Shown here one piece after another: positions 31,998 to 43,869 of a DNA stretch of 64,000 bases (its first letter is position 1; every line of letters begins with the position of its first letter). The stretch is taken from positions 2,046,001-2,110,000 of the forward strand of contig CP084612.1 in the NCBI GenBank assembly GCA_025917655.1, in the 5' to 3' direction. Position numbers and translations under genes: made by a program. Source of the stretch: Chlorella sorokiniana (Eukaryota; Chlorophyta; Trebouxiophyceae; Chlorellales; Chlorellaceae). The notes beneath the pieces were generated by a model. It had not been told where the DNA came from. It was given only the letters and a program-made list of their open reading frames with translations, and made no database searches.

Positions 31998-34576
31998 ATG
32001 GCGCGCCACAGCTTCCAGGTGCGGGCGTGCGGGTCCGCATGATATTTGCAAGCCTTTAAAATCAGTTATATAGAGGCCTGCGCCCTGTGCTCGTCAAGCG
32101 GTGTGCCGCCGTCGCCGCCCTGCCGCTGCCTGCAGGTCACCTACCGCCACGGGAGCGGCTTGAAGCACACCGTGGCAGGGCTTCTGTCTGCCCGGGATGC
32201 TGGAATCGTTTGTGACGTTCTCACGAGTGAGTGTGCTGTGGGTTTGGGGGCTCATCAGCCAGCACCCACAAGCCTGAATCCGCCGCCGCCGCCGCAGTCA
32301 AGGAGGCGCTGGATGCGGGTGGTACCTTGGAGGGGCTGGAGCTGAGCGGCCTGGGGGGACGCCCAGGTGGGGTGCAGGGGCATTGCCACTGCCCTGGGTG
32401 AGCCGCTGTCTGTGCAGTTACCAGAGTTTGATTCCCTTCTTGCGCAGGCCTTCCCTGGCAAGAGGGGGCCTTTGGGTACGAAACCCTTTCGTTTTGAGCA
32501 GCTGGTGGGGCAGGTGCAAACCTGCGTGGACGGGCTGCGCCAGGAAACAGGTGGGTGATGCAGGGAGGGCTGTGGGCTGAAAGCACTGAGGCAGTGTGGC
32601 GGGCTGCTGCAGGCAGCATGCAGAGCGACTGCCCCATTCCCCCACAAAGCAGCTTGGTTGCCATCTGCCAGCTGTCTGCCTTCGTACTCTCAATCTCTGC
32701 AGAGCGAGGGGCTGGGAAGAACACCTTGTTGCACGCAGCAGTTGCCGGCAAGCAAAGCACAGAGCTGCTGCTGCTGCTAGTGGCGGCAGCACCCAACCTT
32801 GCTTCAGCCGGTGACAGCCAGGGCAGGACAGCGCTGCATGTGGCGGCAGAGCAGGGTCTGGAGGATGCAGTGCAGGCCCTGCTGCTGGCTGCGCCTCAGG
32901 CTTCCGCAGCTTGCGACGGCGCCGGCCGCACCCCGCTGGTTGCGGCGCATGAGCGGCGGCAGCTGGCGGGGGCGCGTGCGCTGGTGGCGGCAGCAGCAGG
33001 CAATGGCACGATGCTGCAGCCAGGCTTGCAGAGCTACCTGCTCAGGGCAGCGGAGCTGGGAGACGAGCGGGAGCTGCACGCCCTTTTGTGGCTGGCAGCA
33101 GAGACCGGCGTTGGAGACGACCCCGTCTCCGCGCTGCTTGTCAGTGTTGCCGATCCGATCGGGCGCTCGCTCCTGCATGTGGCGGTGATGGAGGGGCACG
33201 TGGGCGTAGCACGGCTGCTGCTGGAGGCAGCCCCTCAGCTGGCCATGCTGGCTGATTCTGGCGGCAACACGCCGCTGCACCGGGTGGCGGCTACTGGCTT
33301 ACTTGGCGTCCATCATCAAGGGCTGTTGCAGCTGCTGGTGGCGGTTCCCGGAGCGGCGACTGCGTTGGACAGCAATGGATGGTCGCCGCTATTCATAGCG
33401 ATTGAGAGCGAGTGCTCTCACCATGGCATCAAGCCCTTGGCAATGGCTGCACCAGACGCCGTTGCCTGGCCAGACCGCAGCGGCTTTACGCCGGTCCACC
33501 TTGCCGTGGGATCTGAGCGGATATTGGAAGTCCTGTTGGAAGTGGCTCCAGCCCAGGTTGCGGCCGCAGTGACAGCCGTCACAGGCCAGCAGACGCCACT
33601 GCAGCTGGCTGTTGGAGAGCGCATCTGGGTGGCAGTTGTTCAGCTGCTGGAAGCCGTGATGCAGGCCAGCGACGCCGACGGCCAGGACGGCCCAGCCATT
33701 GCGCTGCAGCTGCTTTTGCAGGCAGCTCACGGGCCCGCAGTGCTTGCTTTACCTCGGATGGATGATGAGGGCGGCACCATCCTACACGCAGCTGCAAAGC
33801 GGCCCACCACCGCAGTGCTGCAGCTACTTCTTTCGGCGCAGCTGGGCAACCTGTTGGTGGCCAACGGCATTGGGGAGCTGCCGCTCCACATCGCAGCGCT
33901 ACATGGCCGGGCAGACGCGGTGCGCCTGCTGCTGGCCGCCAATCCTGCAGCAGCAGCAGCCAAAGACGCTGAAGGCTCGCTGCCACTTCATCAAGCAGTT
34001 AAGTCTGGAAACGCAGCGGCTGTGAGGCTGCTGCTGGAGGTGTCATCAAGTGCGGCGGCAGCTGCAGCGAACTGCGGCTGGCTGCCACTGCACTGTGCCG
34101 CTAGGCAGGGCGACGCAGCAATGGTACGGCTGCTTCTGACAGTTTACCCCCGGGCAGCTGTTGTTGCCACACTAACTGGAGAGACACCACTGGCATTGGC
34201 GCTTCGCCAGCAGCATGCACAGTCAGCCCAGCTTTTGCTGGGGCATGGCAGTACACCCGAGGTGCTGGCTGCCCTGGCAGCAGCCCCGCCAGGCATGCGA
34301 CACCTTTGTGCCGATGCCGTCGCCGCCCGCCTGCCGCTCAATGCTGCGGAGTGGGCGCTGGTGCCCAGCCCCTGCCCTGGGCTCGGCTGCGCTCTGCCCT
34401 CAGCCCTGCAGCATTCCCCGAAGCAGGCGCGGCAGCTGGTGCAGCACCTGCCTGCTGCGGACGCTGAGCGGGTGCAAGTGGCGGCGCTGGCGCTGGGACG
34501 AGCGCAGTGGCAGCAGCGAGTGCATTTGCCTGGAAGTTTGGTCGGGCGCATCCTTTCACTTGCCTTTTCTAATTGA
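31998..34576 (+). CDS. Ankyrin-repeat protein A
   Basis: Ankyrin repeats are protein-binding modules; the partner and role are unknown. Exons: 31998-32018, 32135-32226, 32298-32365, 32448-32550, 32703-34576. The four small exons encode a block shared with paralogs B-E: MARHSFQ|VTYRHGSGLKHTV, then VKEALDAGG, then FEQLVGQVQTCVDGLRQ. The big exon opens ERGAGKNTLLHAAVAG and is uninterrupted for 624 codons. It holds many ankyrin units of the form G-x-T-P/A-L-H-x-A-A...A-V-x-L-L-L-x-A-A-P. A C-terminal block of about 95 residues without ankyrin signature follows (ADAVAARLPLNAAEWALVP, DAERVQVAALALGRAQ, then LPGSLVGRILSLAF). This is the only ankyrin copy with no visible frame break, so it is the best reference for the family. 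Confidence 0.88.
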
Positions 34577-34706
34577 GCCTTCTGCACGTATGTTCCACAA
34601 GAGTAGGTGGCAGGCCTAATCACGTTTGTCCTGCGCCGCGCTGATGGTCATGTTTGCATGAGGGGGCAGCTGCTGCAGCGCCACCGCTGCTTGTAAGCAT
34701 CAGTCA

Positions 34707-35150
34707 CAGCTGGGACCCAGTCTGGGTGTATTTTACGAGCTTGGTACCGTTATCCACTTACGATCAGTTATCTGTCTGCGCTTCTGGCACTTCAGTGTCC
34801 TCCACCATCCAGTAGCCAGCTGAGCCGACCCGCTACATGTTGGGCGGGCGGTGCTCCTGCCGCCGGCACTGACCTTGCCTCTGGGACCCTTGATACAAAC
34901 CTCCGTTGAACGATACTTCTATAGTTTCTAAGGTATATGTAACGTTTACAATTTGCACCCAGCGACGACAAGAAGAAGAGTAGGTGAGGCAATGGGTGTT
35001 GAAAGGATGCAGGCGGCACTGTACCGCGCCTACTGGTGGCAGCATGTCCTTGATCTGGGCAGCTCAAACTCCGTGCTGCCTAGAGTTTGCGTTGCATGTC
35101 TCAGCGCCAAACGGTCCCCAGCTGTGTCCTTCAGGCGTGATCGCATCGCC
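34707..35150 (+). repeat. Upstream duplicated block, copy 2 (before ankyrin gene B)
   Basis: Diverged direct copy of 31558-31997, sharing TGGGTGTATTTTACGAG, CAGTTATCTGTCTGCG and TGTCCTTCAGGCGTGATCGC, and ending at the ATG of gene B. Differences are scattered substitutions and small indels, so the duplication is not very recent. Confidence 0.85.
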
Positions 35151-37733
35151 ATGGCGCGCCACAGCTTCCAGGTGCGGGCGTGCGGGCCCGCATGACTTTT
35201 ACAAGCCGTTGCGAATCAGTTCCACAGGTATCCGCGCCCTCTGCTCGTCAAGCGGTGTGCCGCCGTCGCCGCCCTGCCGCTGCCTGCAGGTCACCTACAG
35301 CCACGGCGGCGGCACGCAGCACACTGTGGCAGGGCTGCTGTCTGCCCGGGATGCTGGAATCGTTTGTGACGTACTAACGAGTGAGTGTGCTGTGGGTTTG
35401 GGGGCTCATCAGCCAGCACCCACAAGCCTGAATGCGCCGCCGCCGCCGCAGTCAAGGAGGCGCTGGATGCGGGCGGTGACCTGGAGGGGCTGGCGCTGAG
35501 CGGCCTGGGGGCACACCCAGGTGCATGTCTCATCAATACTGCCATTGCGCTGGGTGAGCCGTTGTCTGTGTAGTTTCTAGAGTCTGTTTCCTTCTTTTGC
35601 AGGCCTGCCCTGGCGGCGGGGGGGCCGCGGGGAACCCACCCATGCTCTTCGAGCAGCTGGTGGGGCAGGTGCAAACCTGCGTGGACGGGCTGCGCCAGGA
35701 AACAGGTGGGTGATGCAGGGAGGGCTGTGGGCTGAAAGCATTGAGGCAGTGTGGCGGGCTGCTGCAGGCAGCATGCAGCGCGACTGCTCCATCCCTCCAC
35801 AAAGCAGCTTGATTACTATTTGCCAACTGTCTGCCTTCGCACTCTTAATCTCTGCAGAGCGAGGGGCTGGGAAGAACACCTTGTTGCACGCAGCAGTTGC
35901 CGCCAAGCAAAGCACAGAGCTGCTGCTGCTGCTGGTGGCGGCAGCACCCAGCCTTGCGTCAGCCGGCGACAGCCAGGGCAGGACAGCGCTGCATGTGGCG
36001 GCAGAGCAGGGTCTGGAGGATGCGGTACAGGCCCTGCTGCTGGCTGCGCCTGAGGCTTCCGCAGTTTGCGACAGCGCCGGCCGCACCCCGCTGGTTGCGG
36101 CGTACGAGCGCCGGCAGCTGTCGGGTGCGCGTGCTCTGGTGGCGGCAGCAGCAGGCAATGGCACGTCGCTGCTGGCAGGCGTGCACAGCTGCCTGTTCAG
36201 GGCAGCGGAGCAGGGAGAGGAGCGGGAGCTGCGCGCCCTTCTGTGGCTGGCAGCAGAGGCCGGCGATGGGGACGACCCCGTCCCCTCGCTGCTCGTCAGT
36301 CCCCCGGTCAGGTCGGGCCCTCGCTCCTGCATGTGGCGGCTATGAATGGGCACGTGGGCACGACGCGGGTGCTGCTGGAGGCAGCCCCGCAGCTGGCCAT
36401 GCTGGCTAATCCCGTCGGCTGGACACAACTGCACTGGGTGGTGGCTACAGGCATGAATAGCAGGGCCGAAGGGCTGGTGCAGCTGCTGGTTGCGATTCCT
36501 GGAGCGGCGGCTGCGTTAGACATCAATGGATGCTCACCCCTCTTCTTAGCGATCAAGACCCGGTCCTCCCTTAACTGCATCAGGCTCCTGGCAACGGCCG
36601 CCCCAGACGCCGTCGCCTGGCCAGACCAGAGTGGCGATACGCCGGTCCACTTAGCGGCGAGATATGAGGAGGCATTGCAAGTTCTGTTGGAAGTGGCGCC
36701 AGCCCAGGTGGCGGCGGCAGTGACAGCCGCCACAGCCCAGCAGACGCCGCTGCAGCTGGCGGTTGATCAGCGCCGCTGGGTGGCAGTTGTTCAGCTGCTG
36801 GAAGCCGTGATGCAGGTCAGCAACAGCAACGGCCAGCACGGCCCAGCCATCGCCTTGCAGCTGCTTCTGCAGGCAGCTCACGACCCCGCAGTGCTTGCTT
36901 TACCTGCGATGGATGGGGGCGACTTCACCATTATACACGCAGCTGCAGAGCGGCCCACTGCTGCAGTGCTGCAGCTGCTTCTGTCGGCACAGCTGGGCGA
37001 TGTGATGGCGGCCAACGCTAGTGAGCAACTGCCGCTCCATGTTGCAGCGCTACATGGCCGGGCAGACGCTGTGCGACTGCTGCTGGCGGCAGCCCCCGCT
37101 GCGGTCGAAGTAGGAGACTTTCAAGGCTGTCTGCCACTTCATCTGGCAGTACGGTCGAAAGATACCGAGGTTGTGAGGCTGCTGCTGACGACGGCATCAA
37201 GTTCAACGTTGACGGCGGCAACACGCGCCGGCTGGCTGCCGCTGCACTGCGCGGCTAGGCATGGCAACGCAGCAATGGTCCGCCTGCTGCTGGGGGCTTA
37301 CCCCCAGGCAGCTGGCGTTGCGACACGAGCTGGCGCGACAGCGCTGCTACTGGCGCTGCGCTTCAAAAATGCAGAGGCAGCCCAGCTTTTGATGAGGCAT
37401 GGCAGCACGCAGGAACTGATGGGAACAGCGGCAGCAGGCCCGCCACGCATGCGACACCTTCTTGCCTATATTGTTGCCGCCCGCCTGCCGCTCGATGCTT
37501 CGGAGTGGGCGCTGGTGCCCAGCCCCTGCCCTGGGCTCTGCCGCGCTCTGCCCGCAGCCCTGCAGCATCCCCCGGAGCAGGCGCGGCAGCTGGTGCAGCA
37601 CCTGCCTGCTGCGGACGCTGAGCGGGTGCAAGTGGCGGCGCTGGCGCTGGGACGAGCGCAGCGGCGGCAGCGAGTGCATTTGCCTGGGACCTTGATTGGG
37701 CGCATCCTTTCACTTGCCCTTCAACTTGATTAG
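35151..37733 (+). CDS. Ankyrin-repeat protein B (tandem paralog of A; one frame break)
   Basis: Exons: 35151-35171, 35290-35380, 35452-35520, 35603-35705, 35858-37733, matching gene A almost one for one, including exon 1 sequence and the TCAAGGAGG start of exon 3. The small exons give VTYSHGGGTQHTV, VKEALDAGGDL and FEQLVGQVQTCVDGLRQ. In the large exon the frame breaks at the CCCCC run 36301-36305: before it the product reads as in gene A, and after it AAMNGHVGTTRVLLEAAPQ continues one frame over. One added base restores a product about as long as A. The C-terminal block is intact (LPLDASEWALVPSPCPGL to LPGTLIGRILSLAL). Its role is unknown. I treat the break as a likely sequence error because of similar breaks elsewhere in the window. 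Confidence 0.82.
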
Positions 37734-37850
37734 TATGCACGTGTGTTCCACAAGCGGAAATGGCATGCCTAATCACATGTGAGGCGGGATGGGGCACTGC
37801 AGCGCTGTGAAACTTGAGGGGCGGCTCCTGCGGCTCCCTGTGGAGTTGTT

Positions 37851-39896
37851 TCAAAGCGGATCTTCCTCTTTGTGCTGAAACCCTGTCGTTGTGAAGCGTT
37901 CCTCTTGTGACACCATGTTGAGCCTCCAACATGAGCGGCAGCTGCGCAAACTCCCACAACAACAGGCCTCCAAAGCGTCCCACGGCAGGCGCCTCAGATG
38001 CACTGCGAGATGCCCTTGGGCGTGGCCACGCACGCAACCGCCCCCACCGGCGCGTCGGCTGGCGCCGCCCACGCGCGTCGCCGTCACGTCGTAGTCATAC
38101 ACGGCCACTGCGCGCCCGCCGCCGCAAAGTACAGCCGCTCCTGGGGCTGGAGGTAGAGGCAGGAGCGCTGGCGGCCCGCGAGGCGGCCGGGCGCCAGCTG
38201 GCGCCAGCTGTGCATGATCTCGTAATCCTTGACCTCCGCCTGGCGCACCCCCAGCAGCACCTGCAGAAATACCGATTCAAACACTTGGCGGGCTGTGCAA
38301 CCGATGCGGTTGGCTGAAAGGAGGAGCAGCACCGGGCGGAGGGCGGAAGGGGCAAAGGGAAAGGGTCTGGCATGGGGAGGCCAGCGGGCGCAGGCTGCAC
38401 ACACGCTTGCATCCGCCAGCTGCGCCCTGCCATGCCCGCACGCAGCGCTCACAGCGCCACACCCTCACCCACTGCTCCCCCCGCCCCACCTGGCGGCACA
38501 TTTCGCTGGTGTAGAAGGTGGGCGGTGCCCCGCTCTCCGCCTCCTCCCCTTCCTCTGAAGACAGCGAGTTTATGTAGAGCTCCAGGCGGCGCGGCGGCAG
38601 CGGCGAGAGGTCTGGGCCCAGGCGGGACAGGGTCACAGTTTCCCGCAGCGGCGCGTCGCTGCGGCGGGGCGGGCGGGCGGGGAGGGGCGGCTGGCGGCAG
38701 GCGGCACAGGGAGGCGGGCGGGCGCAGGCAGGCGGCGAAGCGTAACGGAGCAGTTGAGGCGCAGGCCGGGTTGTGGAGGCCGGCCGCCAGGCTTCAACAG
38801 AGGGCCACGCGGCGTGCTGTGCGATGCTGGATCCGCAGCATGCCCAGCGTGCGGTCACAGCATGCCCAGCATGCCCAGCGGGGGCGTACCGCGGGTCGTA
38901 CTCCACGCCCTCCACCGCCTCCCAGCCCAGGAAGGCGTTGGTGGTCTGCCGCGTGTTGTAGGCACGGTCGGCGATGATCGCGTCCCGGGGGGCCAGCCCC
39001 AGGTTCACGCGCAGCTGGTTGTCCAGGGTGGGGGCAGCGTGGAGTAGAAGCGCAGGCGCAGGGCGTAGCGGCTGCCCAGCCCACCCTCCTCCGCGGGAGC
39101 CTCCGCCGCCTGCGTGCACGCAGGGGGGGGCGGCGGCGGCAGGCATCACAGCCCGTGGTTTTGCTGGCAGCGCAGGCGCGAGGAGAGGGTCCTGAACGTG
39201 CCGCAGCCGGCAGGGGCACCTCGGGGCAGGCAGGTGGCGGCGGCAGGCATCCCGCCCCTTGCCTGCAGGAAGCCATCAGGAACGTACTCCCGCCCCAGGG
39301 GCAGGCGCAGGCCGCTGAAAACCATCTCCACCTGAAAAACCGGGATTGTGGTATGTGAAAGTGTGTGGGTGTGTGTGGTGGGGGTGGGTGGGGGGCAATG
39401 GGGGTTGAGGCGCTGAGGACCCCGAGATCGGCATGGGAGTTTGGTGCCGCCGCTGCGAGGCAGGCCCAGCAGAAAAGGCACCGCAATCCCGCCCCGCAGC
39501 GGTTGCCTGCCGAGGAATCTGCTGCTGCCGGGTAGCTTACCTCCCACTCGCCAAACATCCAGCGCGGGTAGTAGAGCTGCTTGGGCGCCCACGGCGGCAT
39601 CACGCCCGGCTGCTGGATGGCGCCCGCGGTCGCGATGCGCACCGCCAGGCCGCCCGGCCGCAGCGCAGGCGCTGCTGTTGATGTTGTCGCTCCAGCCGAG
39701 GCTGCTGCTGCTGGCTCTACGGCTGCGTCCGCCCAGGCAGGGACCGCGCCGCCTGCCGCCGCTGCCAGGCTCAGCAGGGCGGCAGCGCCACCACGCTTCG
39801 CCGCCGCAGCTGGTTGGCTGGCGGGGAAGGGGTGGCGGGCAGCACTGCTGGCTGTGCTGGGACTGATTGCGCGATGGGCAACACGTGAGTCACCAT
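37851..39896 (-). CDS. DUF6816 protein, predicted thylakoid-lumen Tat cargo
   Basis: DUF6816 proteins occur in cyanobacteria and plastids; their function is unknown. Exons: about 39896-39541, 39331-39263, 39109-38890, 38658-38490, then from 38283. The N-terminal region reads LRRRSVV then AALLSLAAAAGGAVPAWADA, a twin-arginine signal with an A-x-A cleavage site, once one base is restored near 39788. The mature domain shows the family order: LYYPRWMFGEWE, FSGLRLPLGREYVPDGFLQ, IIADRAYNTRQTTNAFLG, VEGVEYDPR, FYTSEMCRQ, LGVRQAEVKDYEIMHSW, CLYLQPQERLYFAAAG, VYDYDVTATRV. The intron at 39262 starts with GC. A second frame break sits at 38115-38117, close to the end, so the true stop is uncertain; 37851 is the first one in the final frame. 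The start ATG is also tentative. Confidence 0.8.
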
Positions 39897-40505
39897 TGCA
39901 AACGAACTACTGCTGAAGTTGAAGCTGGCAGCTCGCTTCCCTGCGCAGGTGGCGGCGGCGGCGGCGGCGGCAGCAGAGTCCTGACCGCCAAGGAGCCGGG
40001 CGCCGCTGCTGGAAATCGAGATCGCAGCTTCGCCGGATGTTTCACAGAAACGGAGGCGCCAGGCAGAAGGGCAGCTGCGCCGAGCGCAACTTGGTCTCCG
40101 CCTGTAAGGCTCAAGCGTCTCGAAGTAGCAGCAATAATGCTAACCGGGAGGAGATCTACCACCACGGCTACATTTGATATTGACGGGCCTGCTGAGGTGA
40201 GCTGGCACTCTGCGCAGCGGCGGTGACGCCTCAGGCTACTGATGATGGCAGTTGCAGAGGTTCCTGGCCGTCATGCCATGGACGCATTCAGATGGTTGTC
40301 AACCAGAGAAAAGAGCTTTTGTGTTTGTTCCTCTGTGCAGAGCTCGGATAAGGCATGTGCTACATGGGTTTCCTGGCACACTTCCCATGCATCTCCGCGT
40401 ATCTGCTTCTGAACAAAGAAGTGGAAACCCGCACCAAGCTGAAGCACTCTCACGCAGAGGAATGATGAGAGCAAGGGCAAAGCTTGTCAGCGGCTGTTCA
40501 CTGAA
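39897..40505. other. Intergenic, DUF6816 5' side / ankyrin C 3' side
   Basis: About 610 bases. An open frame at 40165-39890 (-) has no ATG; it might contain an upstream exon for the plastid transit peptide of the DUF6816 gene. I see no repeat or RNA gene. Confidence 0.4.
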
Positions 40506-43204
40506 TCAGAAAGCATAAGAAAGCGCAAGGGAAAGGATGCGCCCGACCAAGGTCCCAGGCAAATGCACTCGCTGCTGCCGCTGCGCTTGCGCCAGCGCCA
40601 GCGCCGCCACTTGCAGCCGCTCAGTGTCAGCCTCAGGCAGGCGCCGCAGCAGCTGCCGCGCCTGATCGAGGGAATGCTGCAGGGCTGCGGGCAGAGCGCG
40701 GCCGAGCTCAGGGCAGGGGCTGGGCACCAGCGCCCACTCCACGGCATTGAGCGGCAGGCGGGCTGCGACCGCATCGGCAAAAAGGTGTCGCATGACTGGC
40801 GGGGCTGCTGCCAGGGCTGCCAGCACCTTTGACGTGCTGCCATGCCCCAGCAAGAGCTGGGCCGACTGTGCATGCTGCTGCCAAAGGGCCAGCACCAGCG
40901 GTGCCTTTCCATCTCGTGTCGCAACGCCAGCTGTCAAAGGCGCAGCTTCCAGCAACAGCCGCACCACTGCGGCATCGCCCCGCTCTGCTGCGCAGTGCAG
41001 CGGCAGCCAGCCGGCGTGTGTGGCCGCTGCTGCTGTATGTGGTGCAGCCTCAAGCAACAGCCTCACAGCCGCTGCGTTACCCCGCCTAGCGGCGCAGTGC
41101 AGCGGCAGCCAGCCTTCAAAGTCTTCGACTTCGGCAGCAGCGGGCGCCGCCGCCAGCAGCAGGCGCACAGCGTCTGCCCCGCCATCCACCGCTGCAACAT
41201 GGAGCGGCACTTGCCTAGAACTGTCGGCTCCCATCACATCAACCAGCTGTGCTGACAGAAGCAGCTCCAGCACTGCGGCGGTGGGCCGCTCTGCAGCCGC
41301 GTGTAAGATGGTGCCGCTCTCCTCATCCACAAGAAAAGCAAGCGCTGTGGGGCCGTGAAGTGCCTGCAGAAGCAGCTGCAGGGCAATTGCTGGGCCGTCC
41401 TGGCCGTCGCCGTTGCTGACCTGCATCACGGCTTCCAGCAGCTGAACAATTGCCATCCATTGGCTTTCCTCAACCGCCAGCTGCAGCGACGTCTGCGTGC
41501 CTGCGGCTGCAAGCGTGGCTGCCACCTGTGCTGGCGCTGCATCCACCAAGGCTTGCAATGCTGCCCTGCTAGCAAAGATTGCCCGGTGGACAGGCGTTTC
41601 GCCTGTATCAGTGGGCAGGGCAACCGTCTCCGGGGCTGCTGCTGCAAGGATGCTGACCAGGTGATCAAATACATCAATATCATGGAGCCGTTTTACGCAC
41701 AGTTCAGCTGCCAGGTACAGAGGTGTGCGCCCCTTGCTGTCTACCGCTGCCGCTGCCCCAGGCACAGCCACCAGCTGCTGCAGCAGCTCCAAGCCACACT
41801 TCCGCTCCTCCCAGGCCGCAATCAGCCAGTGCAGCGGCCCCTGACCTTCGCTGTCGGCTCGTGTCGCCAGCCAGGGGGCTGCCTTCAGCAGCAGCTGAGC
41901 AATGTCCATTGACGGGTAAGCCATGGCTGTGCGGAGCAGTGAGATGCCAATGTTGCCGAATACTTCATCCAGCACCGAGGGGGGCCGCTGGACCCATTGC
42001 CCTCGGCTGCGGCGGTCCACAGAACCGCCTGCAGGTGTGCCTTGTCGCTTTGATCGACAGCCGCGCGCAGCAAACGCTTCAGGCCCGCTCTGAAGGATCC
42101 GCCCTCGCCAGCGGCCCCCAAACGAGGGCACGCGCCGAGGCCGCATGCTGCCGTGTGTGCGCTGCCACAAGCGGCGTGGCGCCAAAGCGGTCATGTTCTG
42201 TGGCAGCCTCGGGTGCAGCCAGCACGAGAGGGTGCACCACGTCTGCCCAGCCAAGCTCAGCCACAATGTGCAGCGCTGTTCTGCCCTGCCTGTCGACACG
42301 CGATGCCAGGCTGGGCGCCGCCGCCAGCAGCAGCAGCAGTGCCTCCTTGTGCTGGCATGCGGCTGCCGCGTGCAGCAGGCTGGATGTCCGCCGGAAACCT
42401 CCAACATTCGCTGCTGCATTGATAAAAGAACAACGTGCGCACTGTGTCGTCAACAAACAAGGTCACACGCGAGATGCTCATCAGCTTTAAGCAAATTTAA
42501 TCGCACTTGGAGGACATCAACCACACGTTGCGCTTTTAACCCGCCCCCACCCCGGCAACGCCGCCCACCTCGCTCCCGGCGCCGTTCATCAGCACAGCAC
42601 TGCAGTTGCTCCACCAGTTGGGCGAATGGCAGGGATGCGACGGCCGGGCTGCCCTGCACATGCGCGGCTAGGTCGGGCCTGTGCGCAAAGAGGAAATCCG
42701 GGCATCGGAGAGGGCTAACTGGATGTGAAATAGCTCACGCAGAAGGCCCCTGCTGCGGCCCAGCGCTCCCCTGGGACCCTGTGAGCCCCTGTCACACCTC
42801 AGCTCCAGCCCATTCAGGTCATCCCCAGCATCCAGCGCCTCCTTGACTGCGGCGGAGGTGGGCATCACGGGCATTTCAACTGTTTTGCAACTCCAGAAGG
42901 ACCAGCCCGCCTGCTGGCCCCACAAGGCACTTGGCTAACACTCGCAGCCGAGGCGCACTCACTCGCCAGCACATAACGAACTGCATCCACATTTTGGGCA
43001 GAAAAGAGCCACTTGACGGTGTGCTGGGTGCCGCTGCGGTGACGGTAGACCACCTGCACACAGCGGCAGCGTCACGCGGCTGAACGGGCGGCAAGCAGCA
43101 AGTGCACCTCGTTTGCTGCGGGGTGGACTTGAAAGGTTACACAAAGCTGCTGCAGACAACCGTGGCCGCCCCTCCGCCCGCACCTTGAAGGGGTCAGCCT
43201 CCAT
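40506..43204 (-). CDS. Ankyrin-repeat protein C (two frame breaks)
   Basis: Exons: 43204-43184, 43053-42963, 42846-42798, 42678-42569, 42413-40506. The small exons encode MEADPFK|VVYRHRSGTQHTVKWL, VKEALDAGDDLNGLEL and VASLPFAQLVEQLQCC, the family's N-terminal block. The large exon opens TSSLLHAAAACQHKEALLL and carries ankyrin units to the C-terminal block (ADAVAARLPLNAVEWALVP to LPGTLVGRILSLALS). Compared with paralog D, the frame breaks near 42110 and again near 41985 at a C run. Between them the frame encodes AGEGGSFRAGLKRLL as in D. From about 41970 to 40506 the frame is open. No targeting signal or enzyme domain is seen. Two breaks could mean a decaying gene, but both look like single-base run errors. 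Confidence 0.78.
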
Positions 43205-43489
43205 CAGCGCAGCGATCGAGGGCTTCTGCAGGCCTCAAGTGGTCGCCTCGGCTGTATTGCTCAAAAAGTCGAGAACAACTTTCAAGGAGGAGGAGGAGAC
43301 GCGCGAAATTGGAAGCGAGCGCCGCTCTCTTGAACCAGGCAGTGATGGTTCAGCGATGTACGTCGTCGCCCGTAGTGCTGCCTACTGTACGCTGTGCTCT
43401 TGCCCTCTGCCGCAACTCTCCTGTGTTGCAAACGACGGTGAGCTACATGCAGGACGAATTGATTTAGCATCAAAAGGGGAAAGGACGTG

Positions 43490-43770
43490 CTGGAAACCAG
43501 GGCCAGGCGAACCACGCGGCGCCGCCGCTGCGCCTCCCGCACCGCAACCCAGCGCCCCTGGCAGGCGCCGCACTGACTGCCCCCCGATCAGGCGACTGCT
43601 GCGTTGGCTGCAGGCAGCGCACCTTTCAGCCCGCTGCAAAGCTGTGCACCAGCGCCCACTGATGCGTCAAGGTGCGTTCTTTGGTGGGCAGCGACGGCCT
43701 GCCGCCGCCCGCAGCATGGGGCTTCCTCACAGCTGCTGCAGCAACCCGCACAAATATGGCTGGGACTAGC
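43490..43770 (-). pseudogene. Relic of an ankyrin-family C-terminus, upstream of gene C
   Basis: On the minus strand this stretch encodes ASVGAGAQLCSGLKGALPAA, a degenerate form of the paralogs' EWALVPSPCPGLG...ALPAAL segment. It then shows a degraded match to the QRQQRVHLPG end (CGCGTGGTTCGCCTGG). Stops and indels interrupt it. Similar minus-strand relics lie upstream of genes D and E. Confidence 0.6.
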
Positions 43771-43869
43771 CCACACCCTCACTGCGCTTCTACTCGCCCA
43801 GTGCGGAGCCGCTGTGCAGGGCGGCTTCTGAAGGCGACAGGTCCCCCCTTCACCCCCGCCCCGGGGCCC

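Noticed and set aside
31558-35150. Direct repeats as long terminal repeats of a retroelement around gene A
   Set aside because: The repeats lack TG...CA ends, primer-binding site and polymerase genes, and each continues into a homologous ankyrin gene, which fits tandem gene duplication.
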